From: Marnyiella aurantia
GTDB lineage: Bacteria > Bacteroidota > Bacteroidia > Flavobacteriales > Weeksellaceae
Length of the DNA stretch: 64,000 bases
NCBI RefSeq assembly: GCF_014041915.1
Contig: NZ_CP059472.1
Coordinates: 1,550,001 to 1,614,000 of the forward strand
Direction of reading: 5' to 3'
In this document: one piece after another, positions 1-9,267 of the stretch
How the letters are laid out: each line of letters starts with the position of its first letter
Position numbering within the stretch: the stretch's first letter is position 1
Program-made: the position numbers and the translations under genes
Notes under the pieces: generated by a model
Seen by the model: the letters and a program-made list of their open reading frames with translations, nothing else
Told to the model about the DNA's origin: nothing
The model's database searches: none

Positions 1-398
1 TCCTGCGGAAGAACGTGAATGATCTCTTCACCCGGAAGCATCACAAGTTTTTTCACCTGCTCTTTAAGTGCGTCAATATCGTCCTCACCGATAAATTTAT
101 CGGGGTTTTCCCTCATTATATAGTCGGAATGCTGCAGTGACCGGATATGTTTTCCGGCTATACCTACGGTAACTTTCTTAATTTCCACTCCGGAACTTGT
201 CTGGGCTTCTGCCACCGCTGCGCGTATGGAGCTGATGGTTTGTGAAATATTGTTCACGATTCCCTTATGAACACCCAAACTTTTGGCCTTTCCTACTCCC
301 AGAACTTCAATTTTTCCGTGAGTGTTGCGTCGGCCTACGATCGCAACAATTTTTGTTGTCCCGATATCGAGTCCTACTGAATACTCTTGATTTTCCAT
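1..398 (-). CDS. ftsA: Cell division protein FtsA, N-terminal part (cut by window edge)
   Basis: Actin-like ATPase that tethers FtsZ to the membrane and recruits later divisome proteins. Only the first 132 codons lie in the window; the rest is off the left edge. The N-terminus shows the actin-fold phosphate-1 motif (GLDIGTTKI, about residues 9-17), followed by sequence typical of FtsA (VGVHKG-like stretch and the GIAGKHIRS segment leading into the 1C subdomain). The ATG at 396-398 is the first in-frame start and gives the expected FtsA N-terminus. It is the last visible gene of the minus-strand dcw operon, 76 bases after ftsQ; ftsZ would be expected next, outside the window. Confidence 0.95.
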   Translation of the reverse strand, partial: MENQEYSVGLDIGTTKIVAIVGRRNTHGKIEVLGVGKAKSLGVHKGIVNNISQTISSIRAAVAEAQTSSGVEIKKVTVGIAGKHIRSLQHSDYIMRENPDKFIGEDDIDALKEQVKKLVMLPGEEIIHVLPQ

Positions 399-474
399 TA
401 TTTGCCGATTTGATTTTTTCTACTTTTCTCTTTCACTATTTACTCTTGCCCTCCACTCAGACTTTCTTAACCAC

Positions 475-1302
475 TTACCGGACTGTTGCCGTGCCGGAGG
501 TTCGCTGTGCCCGCTCTGCAGCATATTTAACCAATTCCTTGCTGGAAGCGGTAATCATGCTGTCATTCTTTCCGTAACCCGGATTCAGGGTGGTTACAAT
601 CTGGTTATCATATTTTACAGAAACCCGGCTGTACTTTTCCGGTTCCTGGAACACCAGGAATTTTTCCACAAATGTCCGGAAGCCTTTAACTTTAAGTTCT
701 ATTTTTTCCAATGAACCAAGTTCCACCCTATAGTGACCATCACTTGTAAGCAGGTTGTAATCTCCGCCTTCCTTTGCGATGCCTATAAAATATTTCCGGC
801 TGAAATCATCTTTCTCTATTTTCTTCACCAGCTCTGCTACCTGCAGATATTCGCTGCGTTTCACATCGCCCTGCACCAGCATTGTGGGATGAGAATATAT
901 TTTGGACAGGGGGAATTCATTCCCTTTTCTGTCTACATAAAAGTTTTCGCCACCCCTGTTCAGTCTGAAGGCAGGCACGCGCTGCATGATATCTACATTC
1001 AGAGCGCCGTTCAGGTTCAGATAAACATTGGCGCTGTCCACCGAGGGGAAATTATTTATCTCCTTTTCCAGTGCAGGAATATCAATATCGCCGATTTTCC
1101 GGGAAGGATTTGCCTTCCGTATAAAATCCATTACGTTTTTTTCGTCGATGAAGTATACCTTCTCCAGGCCTTTTGGATAGACCATGTTAATGGATACATT
1201 TTCCATAGGCGCATTATTGAAGCGCTTCAGGGAAAAGCTGAGCAGCAAGCCGAAAATGATTACGGTTGCCAGAATCTTCAGAAGTCTCCATTTTTTTTTC
1301 AT
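475..1302 (-). CDS. ftsQ: Cell division protein FtsQ
   Basis: Bitopic inner-membrane divisome protein linking the cytoplasmic Z-ring to the periplasmic septal synthase. The 275 aa protein has a short basic cytoplasmic tail, one membrane segment (about residues 7-25), then a POTRA-like region (about 45-105, starting near VYPKGLEKVYFID) and a beta domain. Sequence conservation of FtsQ is low, so the call rests on the topology plus its place between murC and ftsA, which is the standard dcw position. The 48-base gap to murC and same strand fit one operon. Confidence 0.88.
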   Translation of the reverse strand: MKKKWRLLKILATVIIFGLLLSFSLKRFNNAPMENVSINMVYPKGLEKVYFIDEKNVMDFIRKANPSRKIGDIDIPALEKEINNFPSVDSANVYLNLNGALNVDIMQRVPAFRLNRGGENFYVDRKGNEFPLSKIYSHPTMLVQGDVKRSEYLQVAELVKKIEKDDFSRKYFIGIAKEGGDYNLLTSDGHYRVELGSLEKIELKVKGFRTFVEKFLVFQEPEKYSRVSVKYDNQIVTTLNPGYGKNDSMITASSKELVKYAAERAQRTSGTATVR

Positions 1303-1350
1303 ATGCTTATTCCCAGTGGAATCAATCCTTATAAAAAGGTTTTCAATTTT

Positions 1351-2721
1351 TTAGACATTTACATCCTCAGTTTGAGACAGCCATGCCACAATCGGGTCAT
1401 ACAGCGTATCTATATTTCCGGCACCAACGGTAAGCAGGATGTCAAATTCTTTTTCTTTTATCTTTTCTAAAGCCGCTTCAAGACTGCTAACTTCTTTTGC
1501 TTTTGCCTGTACTTTATCAGCCAGCCAATAAGAAGTTATACCCGGAAAATTCTCCTGAATTTCGCGTGCCGGATAAATGTCCAACAACATTAATTCGTCT
1601 GAATTTTCAAGACTTCTTGCGAAATCATCAGCAAAATCACGGGTGCGGCTGAAAAGGTGCGGCTGGAAAACTACCAGCAGCTTCTTTGTAGGGTAGAAAG
1701 TCCTGATTGAACCTATCACCGCATCCAGTTCCGTGGGATGGTGTGCATAATCGTCAATGTAAATCCTGCCACTTTCAAAAAAATGCTTGGTATAGCGTCT
1801 TTTAATGCCTTTGAACGAAGCAATAGCCGATTTCAGGGTATTAAAGTCGACTCCTAAACTGTGCAGCAGTGCGATTGCAGCTGTAGCATTTTCCACATTA
1901 TGTATCCCTGGTATTTCCCAAACAAAATCCTTAACCACTTCTGTGGGCGTATGGAAATCGAAATAGATCCGGTCCCGGTCCATCCTGAGGTTATCTGAAT
2001 AATAATCTGCAGGCTCATTAACTGCATAGGACTTACCAGTCCTTCCAATATCTATTCCTTTACGCACAAACAGGTGATCATTATCCGGAACAAGGGCTCC
2101 AAACTGCCGGAATCCTTCTTCAATCGTCTCTCTGTCGCCATAAATATCAAGGTGATCCGCATCCGTAGATGTGATCACAGCCCAGTCGGGTGACAGTTTC
2201 AGGAAACTGCGGTCGTACTCGTCTGCCTCTACAACAGAATATTCGTTTCCGTTAAAGAGGAAATTGGATTTAAAGTTCTCTGCAATACCGCCCAGGAAAC
2301 AGGAGAACGGCAAACCGGCCTCTTTACACAGATGTGCAATCAGCGAGGAGGTTGTAGTTTTACCATGGGTTCCTGCAACTGCCAGACAATTAGTCTCGCG
2401 GGTAATTAAACCGAGTACCTCAGCCCGTTTAAGTATAGTGAAACCATTTTCCTGAAAATAATTCAGAATCCCAAGCTGTTTGATGGCTGGAGTATAAATA
2501 ACCAAAGTAGACGCTTTGTGGATCGTCTCAAAACCGGCGTCAACGATGTCTTCAAATGAAATCTCAACGCCTTCCAAAAGCAAAGCTGTTGTTAATTTGG
2601 TGGGCGTCCTGTCATAACCCAGGACGGTTTTGCCCGAAGCCTGGAAATAACGGGCCAGGGCACTCATCCCAATGCCGCCAATTCCTACGAAGTAGAAGTT
2701 TTGATACTGATCTACATTCAT
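1351..2721 (-). CDS. murC: UDP-N-acetylmuramate--L-alanine ligase MurC
   Basis: Cytoplasmic ATP-dependent ligase adding L-Ala to UDP-MurNAc, the first amino acid of the peptidoglycan stem. 456 aa, normal length. The N-terminal domain has the glycine-rich loop GIGGIGMS (13-20); the central domain has the Mur ligase P-loop GTHGKTT (117-123) and EADEYDRSF (165-173); HNVENATAA lies at 274-282; the C-terminal domain carries DDYAHHPTE (323-331), a MurC hallmark. The start overlaps the end of murG by 4 bases, indicating translational coupling. Confidence 0.97.
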   Translation of the reverse strand: MNVDQYQNFYFVGIGGIGMSALARYFQASGKTVLGYDRTPTKLTTALLLEGVEISFEDIVDAGFETIHKASTLVIYTPAIKQLGILNYFQENGFTILKRAEVLGLITRETNCLAVAGTHGKTTTSSLIAHLCKEAGLPFSCFLGGIAENFKSNFLFNGNEYSVVEADEYDRSFLKLSPDWAVITSTDADHLDIYGDRETIEEGFRQFGALVPDNDHLFVRKGIDIGRTGKSYAVNEPADYYSDNLRMDRDRIYFDFHTPTEVVKDFVWEIPGIHNVENATAAIALLHSLGVDFNTLKSAIASFKGIKRRYTKHFFESGRIYIDDYAHHPTELDAVIGSIRTFYPTKKLLVVFQPHLFSRTRDFADDFARSLENSDELMLLDIYPAREIQENFPGITSYWLADKVQAKAKEVSSLEAALEKIKEKEFDILLTVGAGNIDTLYDPIVAWLSQTEDVNV

Positions 2722-3827
2722 ATTTTCAGGGTTTTAAATATTTCATCTACTATCTGTACTGTCGCTTCAGGTTTTCTGAAAGCGTTCATATTCTTACTCA
2801 TCTCAGTGCGCAGTTCTGGATTTTCGCACATTTCGAGAAGCGTAGTCCAAAAAAGTTGGTTCATTTCGTTATCCTTTACCATTTTGGCGGCCTTCACAGC
2901 GACCAAACTCTCAGCATTTTTTGTCTGATGATCTTCTGCCGCAAAGGGAAAGGGCACTAAAAGAACGGGTTTTCCTGCAATGGCAAGTTCCGAAATCGCA
3001 ATAGCTCCGGCACGTGAAACAATTACATCGGCCGCTGAATAAGCCAGGGCCATTTCGGCAATAAACTCATGAAGCTGTATCTGAGAACCCGTGAGGTTAT
3101 TCAGCTGCGCATCTTTCATCAGATCGCTGTAGCCCGATTTACCGGTTTGCCAGATTAACTGGAAATCTTTCTTTAGAAGTTTATCAATATTCTTTTTCCA
3201 GGCCATATTCAGTGTGGCAGAGCCCAGTGAGCCGCCCACAGACAGAATTGTAAGTTTATTAGGGTCGAGGCCCATTTTTTCCTTTGCACTCTTTGTCTCC
3301 AGAAGACCATCTACAATGGTCTGACGTACCGGATTACCGGTGAAGACTGTCCTATCCTGCGGGAAACCGTTTACGTTCGGGTAAGCTGTGAAAACTTTTT
3401 TTGCTTTTCCACTAAGGATCTTATTCGTAATCCCTGCGTGGGAATTCTGCTCCTGTATAAAAACCGGTACTCCCAGGCGTGAAGCCGAGAACAAAGCCGG
3501 ACCACTGGCAAATCCTCCCGTTCCTACCGCGAAATCCGGTTTGAAATCCTTCAGGATCTTACGGGTTCTGCGTAAACTTTTCAAAACTTTAAAAGGTAAG
3601 CCAAAATTGGAAAGTAAGTTCCCACGGTCTATACCGGAAATATCGATTCCCTGTATAGCATAGCCTGCCTGCGGAATTTTCTCCATCTCCATCTTACCGT
3701 TCGCACCAATAAACAGAAAATCAGCATCCGGAAACCGCTTGCGGATCTCATCGGCAACAGCAATGGCCGGAAAGATGTGTCCACCTGTTCCGCCGCCGCT
3801 TAATACTATTTTCAGTTGTCTGGTCAT
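2718..3827 (-). CDS. murG: UDP-GlcNAc:undecaprenyl-PP-MurNAc-pentapeptide transferase MurG
   Basis: Membrane-associated GT28 glycosyltransferase converting lipid I to lipid II. 369 aa. The acceptor-binding glycine loop GGGTGGHIFPA starts at residue 10-11, the second Gly-rich loop (SVGGSLGS) lies near residue 200, and the C-terminal domain has the donor-binding AGAIAISELAIAGKP-type segment with LVPFPFAAEDHQ. It overlaps murC by 4 bases and follows ftsW after a 6-base gap, so it is embedded in the dcw operon. Confidence 0.97.
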   Translation of the reverse strand: MTRQLKIVLSGGGTGGHIFPAIAVADEIRKRFPDADFLFIGANGKMEMEKIPQAGYAIQGIDISGIDRGNLLSNFGLPFKVLKSLRRTRKILKDFKPDFAVGTGGFASGPALFSASRLGVPVFIQEQNSHAGITNKILSGKAKKVFTAYPNVNGFPQDRTVFTGNPVRQTIVDGLLETKSAKEKMGLDPNKLTILSVGGSLGSATLNMAWKKNIDKLLKKDFQLIWQTGKSGYSDLMKDAQLNNLTGSQIQLHEFIAEMALAYSAADVIVSRAGAIAISELAIAGKPVLLVPFPFAAEDHQTKNAESLVAVKAAKMVKDNEMNQLFWTTLLEMCENPELRTEMSKNMNAFRKPEATVQIVDEIFKTLKI

Positions 3828-3833
3828 ATACGC

Positions 3834-5069
3834 TTATGCAATATCATTAATTTCTTCAATGCTCTGTTTCTTGCCCATCCCTTCTTCATCAAAAACCTGG
3901 ATTCTTGAGCTCACGTTAAGTACCAGCCCCAGCTGTATATAGGTTACCAGCATGGAGGTACCACCATAACTGATAAGTGGCAAAGGCTGTCCGGTAACCG
4001 GAATAATATTTACGGCCACGGCTATGTTTACTGCCAACTGCACAAAAATCATTATTCCCATTGCGAGTACGAGCAGCGAGCCGAAGAATGCCGGCATTTT
4101 ACTGGCGATCATTACGATCCGTATTATAATGATCAGATAGAGTGCGATGAGAAATGCAGCCCCAAAAAATCCGTATTCTTCTACAATGATGGCAAAGATG
4201 AAATCCGAAGCAGACTGAGGCAGCATTTGCTTAAGTGCACTTTTGCCCGGCCCCATTCCTGTAATTCCGCCATGGACAATTGCTGCTTTGGCCTGCATCA
4301 CCTGGTAGTTCTTGGCTTTATCACTTTCGTCTTCAATCTGGGCACCCTGTTTAGAGTTCATGAAAACCTCTACACGGCTCATCCAGGTATGTACCCTGTT
4401 GCCGCCAATGAGGTTGGTATTCAAAGCCACCATGATGAAGAGGGTAATTGCAACTATTGAGGTACCAATGAATCCAGCGATATACTTCCAGTTCAGCTGC
4501 CCGACGATAAGAACCGCTACAGACACGATAAGTATCATAAGTGCTGTAGACCCGTTGTCCTTGCCTACCAGAAGCAGTACCAGAAGTATGGAGCCAAAAA
4601 TGTAAAATATGTTCTCTATGGGCAGCCGGTCCCGCTTTATCTTTTTCGTTAGATACCGGCACAGATAGATAATAAGCATCAGATAAGCGAATGAAGAAGG
4701 CTGGAAGGAAACCGGCGTTCCTGGAATCTTAAGCCAGCGGGAGGCACTGGCACCGTCTATAGTCTGGCCGGTAAACATGGTGATTCCCAGCAGGCCGATG
4801 GTTACTACCAGAAGTCCACTGCTCAGCTTGCCTATGACTTCATACTTTATCATGCCCACCATGCGCATGATTACAAGGCCTATAATCACAAAGAACATAT
4901 GCTTGATCACGTGACTGGTAGTAGTCCCGTTGTTTACGATATACTCCAGATTAGAACTGGCTGAATATACCGGGAATATGGAAAAGACAGAAATCACAAT
5001 AATAGCCATCCAAAGGACTTTATCGCCCTTAAGAAACTCCTTCCTGCTTTCTGCTTTTAATTCGTTCAT
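3834..5069 (-). CDS. ftsW: SEDS-family septal peptidoglycan polymerase FtsW
   Basis: Polytopic SEDS glycosyltransferase that polymerises septal glycan strands from lipid II together with the class B PBP encoded by the same operon. 411 aa with about ten hydrophobic segments. Visible SEDS features include FQPSSFAYLML (the FQPSE-like signature, here with Ser-Phe after Pro), a large extracytoplasmic loop after GNRVHTW, and the C-terminal PVTGQPLPLISYGGTSML motif. Gene order (murD-ftsW-murG) favours FtsW over RodA. Confidence 0.93.
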   Translation of the reverse strand: MNELKAESRKEFLKGDKVLWMAIIVISVFSIFPVYSASSNLEYIVNNGTTTSHVIKHMFFVIIGLVIMRMVGMIKYEVIGKLSSGLLVVTIGLLGITMFTGQTIDGASASRWLKIPGTPVSFQPSSFAYLMLIIYLCRYLTKKIKRDRLPIENIFYIFGSILLVLLLVGKDNGSTALMILIVSVAVLIVGQLNWKYIAGFIGTSIVAITLFIMVALNTNLIGGNRVHTWMSRVEVFMNSKQGAQIEDESDKAKNYQVMQAKAAIVHGGITGMGPGKSALKQMLPQSASDFIFAIIVEEYGFFGAAFLIALYLIIIIRIVMIASKMPAFFGSLLVLAMGIMIFVQLAVNIAVAVNIIPVTGQPLPLISYGGTSMLVTYIQLGLVLNVSSRIQVFDEEGMGKKQSIEEINDIA

Positions 5070-5094
5070 GACTTATACTTTTGTTTAATGCTGA

Positions 5095-6432
5095 TCAAAT
5101 AGTCACTTTTTGCAATACTTCTTTTTTGAACTGATCACCCCTGTCTTCATAGCTATTGAAGAGGTCGAAACTTGCACAGCACGGTGACAGAAGGACTGTA
5201 TCTCCTTTTTGTGCAACCGATCTGCTGATTTTGATTGCTTCCTCCATGCTCGAAGTATCGTAAATGTGATCTTTCTTGCCCTGGAAAAAATTGATGATTT
5301 TCTCATTATCCAGACCCAAGCAAATAATAGCCGATACCTTTCTTTTTACCAAATCTTCAATTTCGGTATAGTCATTTCCTTTATCTACGCCACCTACGAT
5401 CCAGACGGTAGGCCCCTTCATGCTCTCCAGCGCGTAATATGCCGCATTTACGTTTGTTGCTTTGCTGTCATTTATATATTTAACACCATCAACTTCGGTT
5501 ACTAGTTCCAGCCTGTGCTCTACAGCCTGAAAAGTCATCAGTGAGTTTCTTATACTTTCACTGGTAATATTTAATATCTTACCGGCGAGTGAGGCTGCAA
5601 GACTGTTAGCTATATTATGCTTGCCGATCAGGGACAGTTCGTCAATCTTCATTGAGAAGTGATCCTGCATTTTCACATAAATCTTATCCTCATCGGCATA
5701 CGCCCCCGGTTTTACCTTCTCTTTCAGGGAGAAAGGCAGCTTTTTGGCTTTAATCTCAAGTCTTTCCAGCAGGTTCAGGCTCATTTCATCATCACGGTTG
5801 TAGATGAAGAAATTATCATTCTCCTGATTTTCGGCGATACGGAACTTCGCAAGCGCATATTCTTCGTAATTATAGTTATACTGGTCCAGGTGGTCCTGAC
5901 TCAAATTCAGCAGCAGGGAGATATAAGGTCTGAAGTTCTGGATGTCGTCCAGCTGGAAAGAGCTAACCTCTAGAACATAGTATTCATGGTTTTCATCTGC
6001 CACCTGTTTTGCGAAGCTTTTTCCGATATTACCGCCCAAACCGACATTCATATTGTCATTCTTCAGAATATGGTAGATCAGAGAGGTAGTTGTAGTCTTT
6101 CCATTACTACCGGTAACCGCGATGATCTTTGCACTTGTAAATTCTGAAGCAAATTCTATTTCGGATGAAAGCCTGATGCCTTTTTCGTTAATCCTGACAA
6201 TCAGATCGGCTTTCTTAGGTATTCCGGGAGATTTTATAATCCAGTCTGCCTGCAGAATGCGTTCTTCATCATGGTTCCCTTCTTCAAATTCAATATTGTT
6301 TTCTGTAAGGATTGCTTTATACTCGTCCTTGATGATGCCTTTATCCGACAGGAATACGTCCAGCCCTTTTTTCATCGCCAGATACGCTGCTCCCACGCCG
6401 CTTTCGCCACCTCCTAAAACAACTATTTTCAT
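5095..6432 (-). CDS. murD: UDP-N-acetylmuramoylalanine--D-glutamate ligase MurD
   Basis: Cytoplasmic ligase adding D-Glu to UDP-MurNAc-L-Ala. The open frame continues 10 codons upstream (to 6462), but the ATG at 6430-6432 begins MKIVVLGGGESGVG, the canonical MurD N-terminal nucleotide-binding strand-loop, so this start gives 445 aa and is preferred. The P-loop AVTGSNGKTTTTS is near residue 110, followed by the lysine/ADP-binding NLSQDHLDQY region and the C-terminal domain with NDSKATN and LLSPCCASFD. It sits between mraY and ftsW. Confidence 0.95.
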   Translation of the reverse strand: MKIVVLGGGESGVGAAYLAMKKGLDVFLSDKGIIKDEYKAILTENNIEFEEGNHDEERILQADWIIKSPGIPKKADLIVRINEKGIRLSSEIEFASEFTSAKIIAVTGSNGKTTTTSLIYHILKNDNMNVGLGGNIGKSFAKQVADENHEYYVLEVSSFQLDDIQNFRPYISLLLNLSQDHLDQYNYNYEEYALAKFRIAENQENDNFFIYNRDDEMSLNLLERLEIKAKKLPFSLKEKVKPGAYADEDKIYVKMQDHFSMKIDELSLIGKHNIANSLAASLAGKILNITSESIRNSLMTFQAVEHRLELVTEVDGVKYINDSKATNVNAAYYALESMKGPTVWIVGGVDKGNDYTEIEDLVKRKVSAIICLGLDNEKIINFFQGKKDHIYDTSSMEEAIKISRSVAQKGDTVLLSPCCASFDLFNSYEDRGDQFKKEVLQKVTI

Positions 6433-6480
6433 CTCTCTTTCTTTAATCCTGTTAAATTTCACCAGCTATTTCAGGTGTAA

Positions 6481-7722
6481 TTACCTTACTTTCAGTGTAA
6501 TCAGGCATATAATTGCCATCATCACTCCAATAATGATCATTCGGTTTACAATCTTACTTTCATGATACCCGCTCTTCTGATAATGATGGTGAAGCGGTGA
6601 CATCTTGAAGAAGCGGTTGTTCTGTGCGTACTCCAGCCCAAATTTCCTTTTCCTGTATTTAAATACTGCAACCTGCAGCATAACTGATATATTCTCGACC
6701 AGGAATATTCCGCACAGTACCGGAATCAGTAGTTCCTTCCTCAGTATGATTGCAAGTACGGCAATTACACCTCCCAGCATTAAACTGCCGGTATCTCCCA
6801 TAAATACCTGTGCCGGGTAGGTATTATACCAGAAGAAACCGATGACAGCACCTACCAGTGCTACCGTAAATATGGTAGTCTCACCCATATTTGGGAGGAA
6901 CATTATGTTAAGGTAGTCCGCAAAAATTATATTCCCCGACACATAGGCCAGAAATGCAAGTGTCAGGAGTATGACGACACTTGTACCCGCGGCCAGACCG
7001 TCTATACCGTCCGTGATATTAGCGCCATTGGACACAGCTGTTACTATAAAGATTACAAGTGGGATAAAAATCGCCCAGGCCCATTCCTGCTGACCTTCCT
7101 CATCCATCCAGAAAAGGATTTTGCTGTAATCAAATTCATTATTCTTGAAGAAAGGCACCGTAGAAACCGTTGACTTTTCCGTAGGCATAAAGTTTCTTTC
7201 CACATTATTACGGTTCACCACAGGTGCATCTGCATATTTTCTTTTCACAGTGATGTCCGAATGAAAATACATGGTAACTCCTACAATGAGACCTAAACCT
7301 ACCTGACCGATCACCTTGAATTTACCCGAAAGTCCATCTTTATTTTTCTTGATTTTCTTCAGATAATCATCTATGAAACCTATGGCACCCATCCAAACCA
7401 CGGAGACAATCAGTAATGCGATATACACATTTAATATTTTGGTAAACAGGAGGACAGGAATCAGCGTAGCAATAATAATAATCAGGCCGCCCATTGTAGG
7501 TGTACCTTCTTTCTGCTTCTGACCTTCAAGGCCAAGATCACGTACCAGTTCGCCCATCTGACGGTTTCGTAGATAATTGATAATCCTTTTACCGTATACC
7601 AATGCGATTACCAAAGAGAACAGAACCGCCAACGCTGCTCTGAAAGAAATGTAACGCAACAGATTAAGACCCGGAATATGAATTCCGTTTGCAGTAAAAT
7701 ATTCGTACAGGTAGTATAGCAT
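6481..7722 (-). CDS. mraY: Phospho-N-acetylmuramoyl-pentapeptide transferase MraY
   Basis: Integral membrane enzyme forming lipid I from UDP-MurNAc-pentapeptide and undecaprenyl phosphate. 413 aa with about ten membrane segments. Catalytic and Mg-binding motifs are present: the first Asp pair in [36 protein letters not shown] and the histidine motif SPLHHHYQ near the C-terminus. It is longer than proteobacterial MraY because of an insertion of about 60 residues after [11 protein letters not shown], which I recall as usual in Bacteroidota. Located between murE and murD, without murF. Confidence 0.96.
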   Translation of the reverse strand: MLYYLYEYFTANGIHIPGLNLLRYISFRAALAVLFSLVIALVYGKRIINYLRNRQMGELVRDLGLEGQKQKEGTPTMGGLIIIIATLIPVLLFTKILNVYIALLIVSVVWMGAIGFIDDYLKKIKKNKDGLSGKFKVIGQVGLGLIVGVTMYFHSDITVKRKYADAPVVNRNNVERNFMPTEKSTVSTVPFFKNNEFDYSKILFWMDEEGQQEWAWAIFIPLVIFIVTAVSNGANITDGIDGLAAGTSVVILLTLAFLAYVSGNIIFADYLNIMFLPNMGETTIFTVALVGAVIGFFWYNTYPAQVFMGDTGSLMLGGVIAVLAIILRKELLIPVLCGIFLVENISVMLQVAVFKYRKRKFGLEYAQNNRFFKMSPLHHHYQKSGYHESKIVNRMIIIGVMMAIICLITLKVR

Positions 7723-7757
7723 TATATCTGGTTAAATTAAGGGATCTGTTAATATTC

Positions 7758-9218
7758 TTACTTGGACATCTGTTTCCAAAGATGGCCAATGACCTCACGG
7801 TCGTCAAAATGGTGTCTTACTCCATTGATTTCCTGGTAGGTTTCGTGGCCTTTTCCGGCAACCAGAACAATGTCCTTCGGCTCGGCAAACTTAATAGCCA
7901 TTTTGATCGCCTCCTTTCTGTCGGCGATTACTGTATATTTACTAAAATACTGTGGCTCAATACCGGCTTCAATTTCCTTGATAATTAATTCCGGGCTTTC
8001 AGTACGTGGATTGTCGGATGTAAGAATGGCCAAAGTGGACTTACGGGCCGCAATCTTGCCCATCAAAGGTCTTTTTTCCCGGTCGCGGTCGCCGCCGCAG
8101 CCAAAAACGGTGATCAGCCTTTCATTTTTTGTCCGGATTTCGTTGATGCTGTCCAACAGATTTTCCAAAGCATCAGGTGTATGAGCGTAATCCACAACGA
8201 AGAAGATTCCGCCGTCAGACTTTATGATTTCAAACCGGCCGTTTACCCGTTTAAGCTCAGACATTGCTGTCAGTACCTCTTCCTCGGTCCTTCCCAACTC
8301 CACTGCGACAGCAAAGGCCAGTAACAGATTATATACATTAAACCGTCCGGTAAGGGTGGTCCAGAATTCTTTGCCGTTAAAATGGAGCATCATACCGTTA
8401 AAATCTGCTTCCAGCATCCTGCCATGATAGTCGGCCATGGTCTTTAGCGCATAGGTTTTCGTCTGAGCGGCCGTATTCTGCATCATGACACGTCCGTTTT
8501 TATCGTCCAGATTCGTAATTGCTACAGCATCGGAACTTAATCCGTCGAAGAAACTTTTTTTAGTGCGCAGGTATCCATCAAAAGTTTTATGATAGTCCAG
8601 ATGATCATGCGTAATATTGGTAAAGCCCGCAACACTAAAGGTAAGTCCTTCAGTTCTGTGCTGATGAATTCCATGCGAACTCACTTCCATAAATGCATAG
8701 TCGCAGCCTTGCTCCACAGCTTCTGCCATAATTCTGTTGATGGTCAGAGCATCCGGTGTCGTATGTGTTGAAGGCATCACCTTGTCGCCTATCCTGTAAT
8801 CTACAGTAGAAATCAGGACACACTGGTGGCCCAGTTTAGTGAAGATATCAAACAAAAGGGTACAAACTGACGTTTTACCGTTTGTTCCGGTGACTCCTGT
8901 AAGCTTGAGCTTTTGAGAAGGATTTCCATACCAATTGGAAGCAAGTGCACCCAAAGCCGTAGCGGTATCCTTTACGCGGACGTATGTTACCTGCGCATCC
9001 AGTTCCGCAGGAAATTCCTGGCAAACAATTACTGCTGCACCATTGCGTATTGAAGGATTAATAAACAGATGACCCTCTGCTGTCACACCTTTCAGCGCGA
9101 CATAGAGTGATCCCTCCACAGCCAGACGGCTGTCGGATACTACTGAAGAAACTTCACGGTTCAGTTCACCGTTAATTTCCAGCGTAGGGATTCTGCTTAG
9201 TAATGACTGTAAATTCAT
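7758..9218 (-). CDS. murE: UDP-MurNAc-L-Ala-D-Glu:meso-diaminopimelate ligase MurE
   Basis: Adds the third stem-peptide residue. 486 aa, normal length. The P-loop GVTGTNGKTS is near residues 113-122, followed by the THTTPD UDP-sugar segment and the carbamylated-lysine region. The substrate-selecting motif near the C-terminus reads DNPR (in TSDNPRTESPE), which in this family marks meso-DAP rather than lysine specificity and so predicts a DAP-type peptidoglycan. ATPases of this type end with an AGKGHETYQ motif, also present. Confidence 0.96.
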   Translation of the reverse strand: MNLQSLLSRIPTLEINGELNREVSSVVSDSRLAVEGSLYVALKGVTAEGHLFINPSIRNGAAVIVCQEFPAELDAQVTYVRVKDTATALGALASNWYGNPSQKLKLTGVTGTNGKTSVCTLLFDIFTKLGHQCVLISTVDYRIGDKVMPSTHTTPDALTINRIMAEAVEQGCDYAFMEVSSHGIHQHRTEGLTFSVAGFTNITHDHLDYHKTFDGYLRTKKSFFDGLSSDAVAITNLDDKNGRVMMQNTAAQTKTYALKTMADYHGRMLEADFNGMMLHFNGKEFWTTLTGRFNVYNLLLAFAVAVELGRTEEEVLTAMSELKRVNGRFEIIKSDGGIFFVVDYAHTPDALENLLDSINEIRTKNERLITVFGCGGDRDREKRPLMGKIAARKSTLAILTSDNPRTESPELIIKEIEAGIEPQYFSKYTVIADRKEAIKMAIKFAEPKDIVLVAGKGHETYQEINGVRHHFDDREVIGHLWKQMSK

Positions 9219-9267
9219 GAATCGGTTTTGCCGCTATCCGCGGCTTTATGTTTATTACTATTTCCAG

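Noticed and set aside
733-1470. A 245-codon open frame on the plus strand.
   Set aside because: It is an antisense shadow of ftsQ and murC, which have strong family matches and operon context.
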